64,000 nt of DNA. Source: Vitrella brassicaformis (taxonomy: Eukaryota > Sar > Vitrellaceae). The notes beneath the pieces were generated by a model. It did no database searches and was not told the DNA's origin. It saw only the letters and a list, made by a program, of their open reading frames with translations. How positions within the stretch are numbered: position 1 is the stretch's first letter; every line of letters begins with the position of its first letter. The position numbers and the translations under genes were made by a program. Shown here in pieces: positions 24,196 to 34,918 of this stretch. The DNA lies in assembly GCA_001179505.1 (NCBI GenBank), contig CDMY01000296.1, positions 45,020 to 109,019 on the forward strand, in the 5' to 3' direction.

Positions 24196-24607
24196 GAGCA
24201 CCTAAGTCGCGAAAGCTATGAATCGGAGTGCTGTTTTGTGGCTTCAACGGGCTCTGCAGCTGGCAAGAGCTGCTCACGCAGACGCATTGCAACCATCTGC
24301 ACCACACCGACCGGAGGACAACACAAACAGCACAGCACATGAACTGATTCACGTGCGTTGCTTCATGCTTTGCTCATGCATGCCTTCTTGGCCTGCAGGC
24401 TCCTCTCCTCTCACCCGAGTGTGATTGATGTTGACGGCCATTCAGAAAAGCAATCCTTGCGAGCTCAATATAAAGCTCGCAATCAGCCCTTCCCGAGAAA
24501 TGACAAGCTGCCATCCCCTCAGGCTGGGCCTCAGCTGATGCTGACGATGACCATCTCTTGTCCCGTCCAGCCACTAACACACCCCGCCGCCGCCTGAGCA
24601 CATCGCG
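24196..24607. promoter_or_regulatory. Divergent promoter region
   Basis: The 412 bp between the ATG codons of the unknown minus-strand gene and the HGSNAT-like gene must hold both promoters. It includes an A/T-richer patch near 24465-24485 (CTCAATATAAAGCTCG), which may be a TATA-like element. Confidence 0.45.
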
Positions 24608-27282
24608 ATGAAGCAGCGTTCACCGATGAGGGACCTCGGCGTCCCGCTGCTTGCCCATCATCAAGATCCCCATGTGTCGGCTGCAGTCCGCTCCTCGTCC
24701 ACGACGCGTGCCGGCGGCCCAGCGCCATACAGCACCATGGCGGTGCGTGAGGCCAGGGGTGCCGATGTGGCAATCAACACAAACACCACGGTGACCGGCG
24801 GCAGCAGCGGGAGCGTTGGCTTCAAGACGCACCGGTATCCGTGGCTGGACCTGTACAGAGGGCTGTTGTGTGTGGTCATGGCCTGGGAGTGCGCCATTGT
24901 CTTCCTCGAGAGCGTTGCCGAGGCCGCCAGCGGAGAGGAAAACTGGACAGGTCAGACAGACAGACAGACAGACAGACAGATGGACAGACGAGGGAAGTGC
25001 AGCGCGTGTGGGTGTGGGTGTGTTGTGTGTGTTGGTGGTGTGTGTTTGCAGGTGCGCTGACGGATTACAACGACGATATAGGTTACTTTGTGGCCCGGCA
25101 AGTGAGCATGGTGTGCGCGCCTGGCTTCTTTTTCTGTATGGGCGTCTCCATGACGCTCTTCGCCATGCACAGAAGAGAAAAGGGATGGAACAGACTCAGG
25201 GTAGGGAGGGAGGGACGGACGCACGCACGCCGGCCCGCGGCACTCAGACAGACAGACAGACGCACACCACCACCAACGGACAAACAGCAGCTCTCATGCA
25301 TATCTGTCGCATCGCTTCGCATCGCGTGTGTGTGTGAGTGTCTGCAGATAGCTCGTCATTTTGTGGTCCGCGGCGTGTTGTTCCTGCTGCTAGATCGGGT
25401 GGTGTCGGTCATCATCGCCTCAGACCTCATCGCCAAGCAGCCCTTCTCGCCTCCCCCCACACCATCATCCCCACCGCCCTCCCCTCCCGAGCCCTTTCCG
25501 CCGTCGGCCATCGAGCGGTACCGGCAGATCACCGCGGCCCACGGCATCTTTCCCTCCCTTCTCATCGGCTTCTACCAGCCCCTCACCGCACTCGGCGTCT
25601 CTTGTGTCCTTGTGGGCCTGCTCATGCCCGTCATAATGGCCACAGCGCAGCAGCGGCTCAAGACACCGTTGGCGAGCTACCCGCCGCAGCTCAGGAAGAG
25701 GCGGCTTGGGAGGGGGTGGGCGGCCGTGAGGCGGCGGCTGCTCGAGTTTGTCAATTTTGCTGTGGGGCAGGCGCTGGCCGTGTCGCTGGGGATGGCGTGC
25801 ATCATCGTCTCGAGTGTGGTGGTGGGTCTGGCACAGACGCACCACCACACCACTGGGGCGTGGCCTGGCTATGGCGCCGTTGCGACATCGGCGCATGAGA
25901 TCGTCCTGAGGCTACTGGTCTTTCCCGGACGGTGAGCGAGTCAGTCCGTATGCATCAACGGCGCTCTCTCTGTGTGTGTGCGTGTCTGTGTGTAGGTGGC
26001 TGTACGGCTCGTTCGATTACTGCATTCTGCCCTGGATCGGCCTCACTCTCTTCGGCGTGGCTGCTGGTGGGTCAAGGAGGGGAGGAGAGGGGACACTGAA
26101 GCAGCCCCTCTCTGTCGTCTAACCAACCAACCGGTGTGTATGTTATGTGTAGGTGTTGAGATGCGCGAGGATGTGCGCGGTGCCCAGGTGCGGTGTCTGG
26201 TCAACGCCCTGCTGTCAGCCATGTGCTTCTTGATGCTGCGCACGCTCGGAGGCGCTTTCGGCAACCTCAGGGGCTGGCCGAGAGGCGAGCACGCCGGGCC
26301 CATGAGGGGGTTCCTCACTTTCAGCAAGTACCCACCGTCTCTCTCCTACTTACTGCTCACCCTTGCCGTCAACTTGCTGCTTATCGCTATCGCTATCGCT
26401 GTCGATACTCTGCTTACACCCAGTAAGAGCTCAGCAACGAGGGAAGGACACTCCACGTGACTGACGTGCCACACACACAGACGGAGCGCTGCATTCATTG
26501 TGTGTGTATCAAATCAAATCGGTGTGTGTGTTTTGATTGCAGAGTTGCGGCCGCGTCCGATAGTGCCTGGTTCAGTCGCGCAGCCCCAGTCCAGGGACAT
26601 TGGCTTCCAGCCGCACCAGTCGTCGGCCGCCTCGTCAGCCTTTTACCCTCCGTACCCCTACGGGCTGCCCCTCCCCGTGCCCCTGCCCCCCTCCTCCATC
26701 GACACCCTCCCCCCCGGACACACACACATGCACATGACCACCATGGCCACCATGACCAGCACCACCAGCAGCAGCAGCACCGGCAGCAGCTCTGCCTACA
26801 CCCACATGGCCCACCTGGCATCCACCAGCAGCACCGTCCCCACCGAGTCGATGAGCGACGGCTATTTCGGCAAGAAAAAGGACTATGGCTGGGGATCCTA
26901 CCCCTCCATGGCTGGTGCTGGTGGTGCGGACGTCGGCAGGAGTCTCAGCGCGGAGGCGGCCAACGCCACGCCGACCCGACTGCGCGAGCAGCGCCCGCGG
27001 CGCGGGAAGACCTGGGGCTTGTGGTGGCAGAGACAGGGCGGGCGGCTGGTGTCCCCTCTTGTCAACTACGGCAGGGCGCCCTTGTTCTTCTACGGCGTCC
27101 AGCTGGCTGCTCTGGGGGTGTTCGGGATAGTGCTGCGGCTGGTGTGGCGGGTGGACGGGCTTCCTCTGGCGTGGGTGTGGGTGCCCTGGGTGGTCCTGCT
27201 GGTGGGGCTGCATTTTGCGGCCAAGGCCTACAGCCAATGGAAGCTGCGCAGCCCACTGGTGTCTTGGAGACACCTCCTGTGA
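24608..27282 (+). CDS. HGSNAT/DUF1624-like polytopic membrane protein
   Basis: Six exons (24608-24950, 25052-25200, 25348-25931, 25996-26066, 26153-26422, 26543-27282) join in phase to about 719 residues. The layout follows the heparan-alpha-glucosaminide N-acetyltransferase catalytic domain (DUF1624), which moves acetyl groups across membranes. Visible parts are the first helix YPWLDLYRGLLCVVMAWEC, VCAPGFFFCMGVSMTLFA, VRGVLFLLLDRVV, WIGLTLFGVAAG, FLTFSKYPPSLSYLLLTLAV, APLFFYGVQLAALGVFGI and a closing SPLVSWRHLL. The segment LDLYRG...MAWEC is where family members usually have an Asp-His pair; here it reads Glu-Cys, so catalysis may differ. A large Ser/Thr/His/Met-rich cytosolic insert (about residues 500-610) is unusual. 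Long Pro-rich and basic loops suggest regulation. Family assignment is from pattern alone. Confidence 0.72.
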
Positions 27283-27424
27283 GTGAGGCAGCCAGCGCAT
27301 TGCATTTAGCGCCGTCCGTTGGCTGTGCAGTACATGGGGAGGGAGGGCGCGGTTGCGTTGTGTGTGTGTGAGTTAGTCTCATGAGGGGGTGGGTGGGTTG
27401 AGTGGCCGGACCGGACAGACCCCC

Positions 27425-27460
<36 letters not shown>

Positions 27461-27773
27461 CTTGTTTGTGTCAAGGTGCTTGCATCGGCAAGCGCGGCGC
27501 AGTCTCATTCTCTCGTCCGCTTCCCCCCCTTCTCCCGTCAGTTTTCTTCTCTCTCGTCCGTCCGTCCGTCCGTCCGTCTGTCCGTCTGTCCGTCTGTGTG
27601 TCTGTCAGTTTGTATGAGTTGGTCCCTCCCTCTATGGTGTGGTTGTTGGTGTGTTATATATAGAGAGACCCAACCCACATGCACCCACAGCTAGGGGCGG
27701 AAAGGACGGCCGGCCGGCCGTCCGCAGTACATTCATTCATTACATGACATATATGAACGATGCTACAGTCTAC

Positions 27774-27828
27774 GGTAGGTACGCCGCTACAGTACCTGCG
27801 GTACGGTGCGCACAGTGGCGTACCTGCC
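27774..27828. repeat. Nested inverted repeat
   Basis: The arms GGTAGGTACGCC (27774-27785) and GGCGTACCTGCC (27817-27828) are complementary at 11 of 12 positions. The 31-nt interior has its own perfect hairpin (GTACC-TGC-GGTAC) and the palindrome GTGCGCAC. The GGTAC/GTACC words can pair in more than one way. Confidence 0.75.
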
Positions 27829-28260
27829 GCCTCGTTTGTCTGTTGTTTCTCTTATAAATACATATAGAAAGAACGACCAGCACGGCTCGCACAAGGCAAG
27901 GATGTCTGGCGTGGCGGCCTGCCTACCTGCCTACCTGCCTGCCTGCCTGCCTGTCAGTCAGTCAGTCAGTCAGTCTGCGCGAGTCCGTCACTGAGTGTGT
28001 GTGCGTGTGAGTGAGTGAGCTGGTGTGTTGTGAGGTGGGTTTTCATGATTACTCGACTGGATACCATACAGGCAGGGAGGTGGGGTGTGCGCCTGAACAG
28101 AGAGCTAGCCAGTGGCCGGCACTGACATGCAACCAATCAAGCAAATCACATCAGTGGATGGCTGCAGGCCGGCCTTTCAACGTGGCGGGCCTGCAGCGGG
28201 CCGGGCTGGGGGAGGGGGATGCACTAATCTGCCGTGCCGTGGCGCGGCGTGTGTTTACTA

Positions 28261-28287
28261 GAGGGAGGGAGGGAGGGAGGGAGGGAC
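28261..28287. repeat. (GGGA)n G-rich tract
   Basis: About six GGGA units are followed by more G-rich sequence to about 28320. Four or more G-runs on the plus strand make this a G-quadruplex candidate. Confidence 0.7.
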
Positions 28288-29499
28288 AGAGGGGGGCGGG
28301 GGCTGGGATGGGAGGGGTGCAATAAGGGAAGGGAGAGGGGTGGCTGGCTGACAATCGCGTCATACATCTTCTTAGGGAGATAATGACGTTGGTATGTTAT
28401 TCTGCTAACGGCGTTTTGCGCTGCACACAGACAGACAGACAGACGACCTCGCCATAGACACTCCGCCCGCCTGACACACCGGACCGAGCCTTTTCGGCTT
28501 GTCTTAGTTAGTCATTCCGTCAGGCAGGCAGGCAGGCAGGCAAACAGGCACACACAATGGTAGCTAACTTTGCCTATCCATCCATCCATCCGAGAGAGGA
28601 AGGGGATTGAAGGGAGAGAACGCGGTCGGTCAGTCTTTCCAGCCAGCTGAAGATTGCGTGGCGTGTGTTTCTCCCACGGTAGGTAACCGGTCGGTATGTT
28701 ATACTAGCCATTCGATGATGATTGAGTGCGTGTGATGTCATTGATGTGGGCCCGTGCAGTGAGTGAGGTTGCAGTGAATGACACGAGAGGGGGTGTGCGG
28801 CGAGAGAGGGAATGTGGGGGTTGCGTCAGGGGGCAAGAGCAAGACAGCAGGCAGTCAGTGGTCATGGGATCCGGATCCACCAAGCCATCAGGACACTCTT
28901 GATTGACAATGAACGAACCATCCTGTCTGTCTGTCTGTCTGTCTGTCGGTTCAGCCGTGCATCATCCAAAAGGGCGCGAGTGAAGTCTCACACGTACGTC
29001 ACCACCATGCAATGCAGCGAACATCAATCAACGCACAGATCGGCATGCGACGGACGGTGACGCTGCCTGCCACCGACACATGGCATGGCATCATCAGCTA
29101 GCTGCCGTGTCTCATCTATGGCGCACACAACCACGGCACACAAGCAGCCCCTCCTATCCATCAGGCTGTGTCTCTCCCCTTTGACAAAGCCGTCCGACGT
29201 CATGGCAGCTGCTGCGATGAAGCTGCCACTGCGTTGGACGGGATTGTCAAAGGAGAGAGTCCACCCCCGACAGGAGGGGCAAGTCATCAACAAAAATCAC
29301 GCGCAGTGGCAGCCGGCCAGTCTCGTCAGTCAATGAAACGTCGAGCTGTGTGGGGGCAAGACGTAATGAGACCGCCTACACAACACAACACATACGCACA
29401 CACACACACACGTCAGTCAGTCAGTCGGTAATATCCTTTGTGTGTGAGTGAGTGTGGTGGTGTCGTTGAGTTGATGTGTATGTTTATGTGTATGGTCGC

Positions 29500-32400
29500 T
29501 CACGCCATGGAAGCCAGGCTGTCGTCCATGGATCCGTTGACGCTGCCCACACCGCTGCCGCCCTGCCCGGCGCCCCCCACTCCAATTCCCATCGCCGCCC
29601 CGCCCGTGACGCTGTCGGCCATGTTCACGTTGCTGCCAGGGGGGTAGTTCTCTCGGACGCTCATGAAGCTGCTCGCCATGTTGCCACCTCCCTGATCCAT
29701 AGGAGGAGGCCCCAGATGCTGCTGCTGCTGTGGCGGCCCGCTGCCCACGTCGCTGCCCCTCCCAGCAGCAGGGGCAACGGCAGCAGCAGCAGCAGAAGAA
29801 GAAGCATCACGATGGTGCCCCAGGTACTGGCTCTGACTCCCGCCGATTGGGATGTACTGGAATGAAGAGCTGACAGGTGGTGCGGCTGAGGACGGTGGGA
29901 CGCTGGGAGGTGCGACAGAGGGTGGGGGCTGGTGCGGCGCGGACCGCATGGCGGCGTGGTGGTGGTCTGGCATGACCCATGAGGCAGATGGTGCTGGGTG
30001 TCCGGCGAATGGCGGCATGGCCATGGATGAGGCAGGGGGGAACATGGGCATGGCGCCCAGACCCTCATAGCCCGCCTGGGGAGGGCCGGGGGGAAAGGAA
30101 CCAGGGAGGGGCGGTGGGGGCTGATTGACCAAATCAGTACAGTACGCACACAGGATCCTCATCCAGTCACATGTCAGTCATCGAGACGCTCCACCATCTA
30201 TCTGCCCTCCCTCCCTCCCTCCCTGCCCCTCTCACTCACCGGCATGAAAGGGAGGCCGGCCATGGTGGGGTCCATCGGGCCACCGGGGAAGCCGCCCGGC
30301 GGGTGGTGAGCGAAGGCAGGTGCGTTGGGCGGGGGTCTCATGGGCGGTGACCTCTGTGACCTCTGGGCCCTCTGCTGACCACCGCCGGTGCGGTTGGGTG
30401 GGAGGAGGAAGGACGGCAGGCAGCTGCTGACGGTGTCGGCCCACGCCGGCGGCAGCAGGCTCAGGAGCTTCCCGGTGCCGTCCTCTGCGTATGTCCATGG
30501 AATGGAATGCAAAACACAACAGGACAGACAGACGGGCAGACAGACAGGAGCCCATCATGGATGGCATCATGCTGTGCACTCAAGTGTCGGATGGATGGAT
30601 GTGTGCCAGCCAATCTTAGTTACCGTGCATGACGAAGACGATGAATGCGCCGATGACTGCGACCTGCACGGCCGATGTAAGGATGTCGCCGAGGCCGCCC
30701 CAGGCACCCGAATTGCCGTTGCCGGATACCTCCACCAAATACGACTGAACAAGCCAGCCAGCAGAGGTGGATGCATTTGGGAATGTGCGTGGCGTCGGTT
30801 GTGTCGTTTGTCCGCTCACCATCGGAGGTTTGATGGCGTCAACCAGGTTGGTGTAAAGTCGGTCGTCAATCGGCTGCTGAGACCTGCACGCACCCACAGA
30901 CACAGACACAGACACCGACACGGAAGAATTCCCACATATGAGCCCTTCCTTTCTTTGGCGGTTCCTCCCTCTGTCTGTTTGTCTCCCCCACTCACTTGAA
31001 GAGTGCGGTGGCGAGTGTGTGGATGCCCTTAGCCGTCCTGCTTTTTTCGGCAAGGACGGCCTGAAGGTCGGCCTCGTAGGCCGCCACACTCTCACCCGCA
31101 GCAGCCTGCCCCTGGTGCTGCCTCACGGCCGTCTCGCTGGGCTGCAGCCGCCTCGCACGCACATCGTCGTCCACCCACACCAGCCGACGCAACGGACGGT
31201 ATACACCTGTGTGGGCATCATAGCACAGCACAGCACAGCACAGCACACGTGTGGACGTATGGACATATTAGTGTAGTGTGTGGTTTCCCATTCTCTCCCC
31301 ACTCGCTCAACTCAACTCACCTCCCAATGCGCAGCACTTCCACAGCTCCGCAGCGGCCAGCTCGCCGTCCTCCAGCGACGCCTCGAGAGACGTCTTCAGA
31401 GGCGGTGGGACGATGGCGTGGTTCAGTACAGCGGGACGGGCTGAGGGACTGGTCTCCTCCTCGCCCTCAGAGCCCTCCGTCTCACCCTTGGGGCTCGTCT
31501 CTTCGTGTGCTGTGGCGATGGCCACGACAGGCTCATCTGCTGCCGTCTCTGTCTGTGGCTGCTCCAGTGCCCCGCCCTCATCGCCTTCCTTCTCCGTGCA
31601 AGGAGTCTTCTTGGCGAACCACTTGGAGAAGAAGCCAGCAGAGGGGGGGGCAGCCAGGGCTTCCGATGAAGTGGCGCCCTCCTCGCTCTCATCTGCGCTG
31701 GTCTCCTCGGCTGTCGGCTCGATGGTCTCTTGCTGCCGTGTGTCGGGTGTGGGGGTATCTTCGACGACAGCCTGTGGCTGCCTGCGCTTGCTGAACAGGT
31801 TCACACCGCTCTGGAAGATACCGCTGACCTAAAAAGAAGAAAGAAACACAGAGGAGGAATTGTCTGGATTGTTGCCGGCCACAATCCAACGATTGATGTA
31901 TGTATCTATCGCACTTTGTCTGTCTCACCGACCCTACCCCGCTGAGCATCGATTTCTTGGGCATGACCTCCCCGCCCTCATCGCCATTGCCCTCCTCATC
32001 CACAGGGCCATTCTCCACAGCACACATCTCCGTCCCAATCACCTCGACCGCTGGCTTGTGCTCCTCCTGCTGCGCCACGGCCGCTGGCTGCCCCTTCAAA
32101 ACGTCCCCCTCTCGGCTGACAGCGCCAGCGTCATCCTTGTTGCTCGATGGGCGTGTGTATCTGCCCAGGATGGCCCCGAGTGACCACCGGGAGGTGGCGG
32201 GCCGTGTGACTGTGTCGTCGGGGAGGGGTGGAGGGGTCGGCGGGGGCGGGGGTCTAAGTGCCTCTGAGATGCGGATGGAGGTGAGGAGGGCCGTGTGGGT
32301 CAGCTGCAGGGCGGTGAGCTCGTCCTGCGGACGCTGCAGCTTCTTCTGCACGAACTCTGAGGGACGGCAAAGGGCAAAGGAACGGATGGGATGGGATCGG

Positions 32401-33308
32401 TCGTGGGTGTGTCGTGTCACCCGCCCACTCCACCGACCAACCTACCTTGTTTGGCGAGGTTTCTGAGTGCCACAGCGACTTTGCCGTAGACCTCCTCGGC
32501 ATCCAACACCCACCCCTGCTTGGTCCGACGGTAACTGAAGATGCTCACCGGCGCATCTACATCCACACACCACACACACACACAACACACCAGCCTCCAT
32601 CTCTCCCTCCACAGATGCATCCTATCTATGTTGTGGTATGGGTGTCTGTCAGTATTGATTCACCCACCTTTGCCGTCGTCGAGTTGGATCCTAGGGTGTT
32701 GTCCATCTTGCTTGACGTACTTGTCGAGGTAGATGCAGCAGTGGTGCAGCCGGTCGACCAGCGTGTGCCAGTTGAGCTCCAGCAGGGGGGCGCTGATGGC
32801 CGGGTGGTCAGTGCACTCGCACAGACGCACCAGCACCAGCCGGTTCAGCACAGGTGACTCAATGCGCTGACACAGACAGAGGGAGGGACGACAGACAGAC
32901 AAGCCAGTCAAATGAATGAATCACGTCGCAGCGCAGCCAAATGAATGACCAGCCTATCCTGTTCGTTCTGGCTCACTCACGAGTTGCTGTGCCACTTTGG
33001 AGACTTGTCCATAGATGCGGATGCGTGTCGGCCGAATCGCCTCAACACGGTCTGACACACCTGCACACAAACACGCACTCAGTCAAGTCTGGACACCCTA
33101 CCCACGCCTCTGGCGTTTCTCTCTCATCTAGCTGGAGGGCGGCAGTGAGTGCGGATGCCATGTCAGCATCGGCACCTTCATAGGTCCAGAGGACAGAGAG
33201 CGGTATGTATGAGAGGGGGTTGTTGCCCTGGTTGATGGACACGCCGCACAAAGCACCGGTGCCGACCACGATGGGCACCTCGAGAAAACGACGGATGGGG
33301 TGACGCAT
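29500..33308 (-). CDS. Long Pro-rich protein with one membrane segment, unknown
   Basis: About ten exons give over 1,000 residues starting MRHPIRRFLEVPIVVGTGAL at 33308, the first ATG in frame. The N-terminal third is globular (NPLSYIPLSVLWTYEGADAD, RIESPVLNRLVLVRLCEC, LHHCCIYLDKYVKQDGQHP, VLDAEEVYGKVAVALRNLA). It is followed by a Pro-rich linker and a long acidic Glu/Thr/Ala region with KKTPCTEKEGDEGGALEQPQ. A helical part then includes RLVWVDDDVRARRLQP and EADLQAVLAEKSRTAKGI. A hydrophobic segment AVQVAVIGAFIVFVMHG could cross a membrane. The C-terminal 300 residues are Pro/Ser/Gly/Gln/Met-rich and disordered. The family is not recognised. The globular N-terminus is the best part for a profile search. 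Confidence 0.5.
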
Positions 33309-33747
33309 CGCGATACGCCTGCTCCTATAGCATGGCAAGCAACTAACTCTGTCGACGGTACTTCGGGGAAGAGATTTCAGTGTTCAAGGAATGCGAGCTT
33401 GTACTGAAGAAGGAAGAGATCCCTGCGGAGACCACCATGCAAGCGATGACGCGTTGATGGATAGTTTTGCACTGACATCTTCACAAAAAAACCATTGCCA
33501 TTCACTCTTGCACGTGAACACCTGATGATCTAGGGACCTGCCTGGTTACGTCACAGAAGCTTCACTCACTCACCTAAATCTGACTGACACCTTCCTTTCT
33601 CTCTCCCCGCCGCATCAATACCTACACCCTACACACCCCCACGTCAGCCATGCACCCACCTGCCGTCTCTCGCCAGAGTCGACCAACCCACCACCCGGCC
33701 GATCAGATCATCTCGTCCATTCGTTGTCCAGTGAGTGCCTCTGTCTG
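33309..33747. other. Intergenic, between tandem minus-strand genes
   Basis: About 440 bp with no coding signal, relatively A/T-rich near 33480-33500. It should contain the promoter of the long Pro-rich gene and the 3' UTR of the peroxidase-like gene. Confidence 0.45.
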
Positions 33748-34685
33748 TCACAGTTCGTCGTGTTCGCCTCCCTCCCACAGTAGGTGTTCTATGTCGTGCT
33801 GGATGGCCAGAGGGTCGGTCCGGTGGGTGTAGCGCTTGAACGGCCGGCCCTTCTTGTCTATCAGGAACTTCTCAAAGTTGTCCTGCTCGTTCACACAGCA
33901 CAGCACGCCACGTGAGCCAACAGACAGACACAGACAGACAGACAGACTCATCCATGAGCTGGCGCGTGTTTGTTTTGCCTGTCTGGCTGTGTGCCTTCCT
34001 TCCCTCCCTCGTCGCTCCGTCGATTGACAGGTACCTGTATATCGTGCTTGCCGCAGTTGTCCGTGAGCCACTTGAAGACCAGGTGCTGGTCACGGCCCAT
34101 GACGAGGTGCCTCTTGAGCATGGTAAACCTCGGCTCGACGCCCAGCGCGTCTTTGATGTCTTGGAGTATCTCGAGCCCCTCCTTGGGCTCCGACTTGTCG
34201 ATCTGGTTGGTGGGAAATGCGAAGATGCGCAGACCTCGCGAGTGGTACTGGTCGTGCAGGTCGTTGAGCGCCTCGTACTGCTCCTTGGCGTGGGGGTCGC
34301 GGGTGGCGACTATCACACACAGAACTGGGTGGCCCTTGAACCTGCAATCACACACACACACACACACACACACACAACAGACAGCACAGCACAGCACAGC
34401 ACGGCATCACTGCAGACCAGCCACGCGTGTCTGTCCCGGTGCATGCGGTGCATGAGATGGGATGGTCCTACAGCTGACTGACTCGTGGAATTCATGTATG
34501 TGTTCTCCGTCGATGTCGAAGAACATGTAGTGGCCGAGCTTGTGCCGCCGGTCCCACTTGCACTCCTCGCCAACGTCACCCTTCGGAGGGGGCGTGTTCG
34601 ATAATGTCAGCCTCGGGAGCACCAGCAACACGCACACAATCGACACAAGCACCCTCGGGTGGGCAGCCCTTCTTCGTTTCATCAT
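33748..34685 (-). CDS. Glutathione peroxidase-fold protein lacking catalytic Cys
   Basis: Three exons (34483-34685, 34035-34341, 33748-33882) join in phase to 214 residues. The start MMKRRRAAHPRVLVSIVCVL with LLVLPRLTLS looks like a signal peptide or anchor. The body follows the GPx fold: FKGHPVLCVIVATRDPHAKE, QYEALNDLHDQYHSRGLRIF, AFPTNQIDKSEPKEGLEIL and NFEKFLIDKKGRPFKRY. In active GPx enzymes the VAS-x-C/U-G-x-T loop carries the peroxidatic Cys or Sec. Here it reads VATRDPHA, with Asp at that site. The FPCNQ Cys is Thr, and WNF reads DNF, so Trp of the tetrad is also missing while Gln and Asn remain. The protein is probably not a peroxidase and may have a binding role in the secretory pathway. 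It starts 233 bp from the divergent hamartin-like gene. Confidence 0.82.
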
Positions 34686-34918
34686 TCAGATGCCTCAAGA
34701 GCCTCCAAAGCACGGCAGCAGCGGCCAAGAGCCTCCCAAAGCCTTGAGATCTCTCGCAGGGGAGCAGCAGCGGTTTCATGGAGCACCCTAGGCGAGTCAT
34801 GCGTGCTTAGGAGTCAAAGTTTGCAAGGATCCCTCTCCCCTGGCCGCATTGCGTTCGAGGGCGTTTGAGAGTGAACAAATTGGACGACGTCCCGGCGAGA
34901 CGGTTTCAGTCAAGGACC
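34686..34918. promoter_or_regulatory. Divergent promoter region (GPx-like / hamartin-like)
   Basis: The 233 bp between the two ATG codons must serve both genes. No TATA box or telomere-like motif is visible. Confidence 0.5.

Larger units (their letters stand above)
27283..29499. other. Large intergenic region between convergent genes
   Basis: This 2.2-kb stretch, the longest without a gene, separates the HGSNAT-like gene from the Pro-rich gene on the opposite strand. It holds pyrimidine runs and TCCG/TCTG repeats (27420-27610), a nested inverted repeat (27774-27828), (GTCA)n at 27955-27974, (GGGA)n at 28261-28287 and several GGCA/GACA runs. Short open frames on both strands lack coding character. 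Confidence 0.55.

Noticed and set aside
29024-29336. Overlapping frames on both strands around 29.0-29.3 kb
   Set aside because: Neither has a convincing start, splice signals or recognisable motifs; both are likely chance frames in GC-rich DNA.
34483-34685. Selenocysteine in the GPx-like protein
   Set aside because: The catalytic position is encoded by a GAC Asp codon, not TGA, so no Sec insertion can be invoked.
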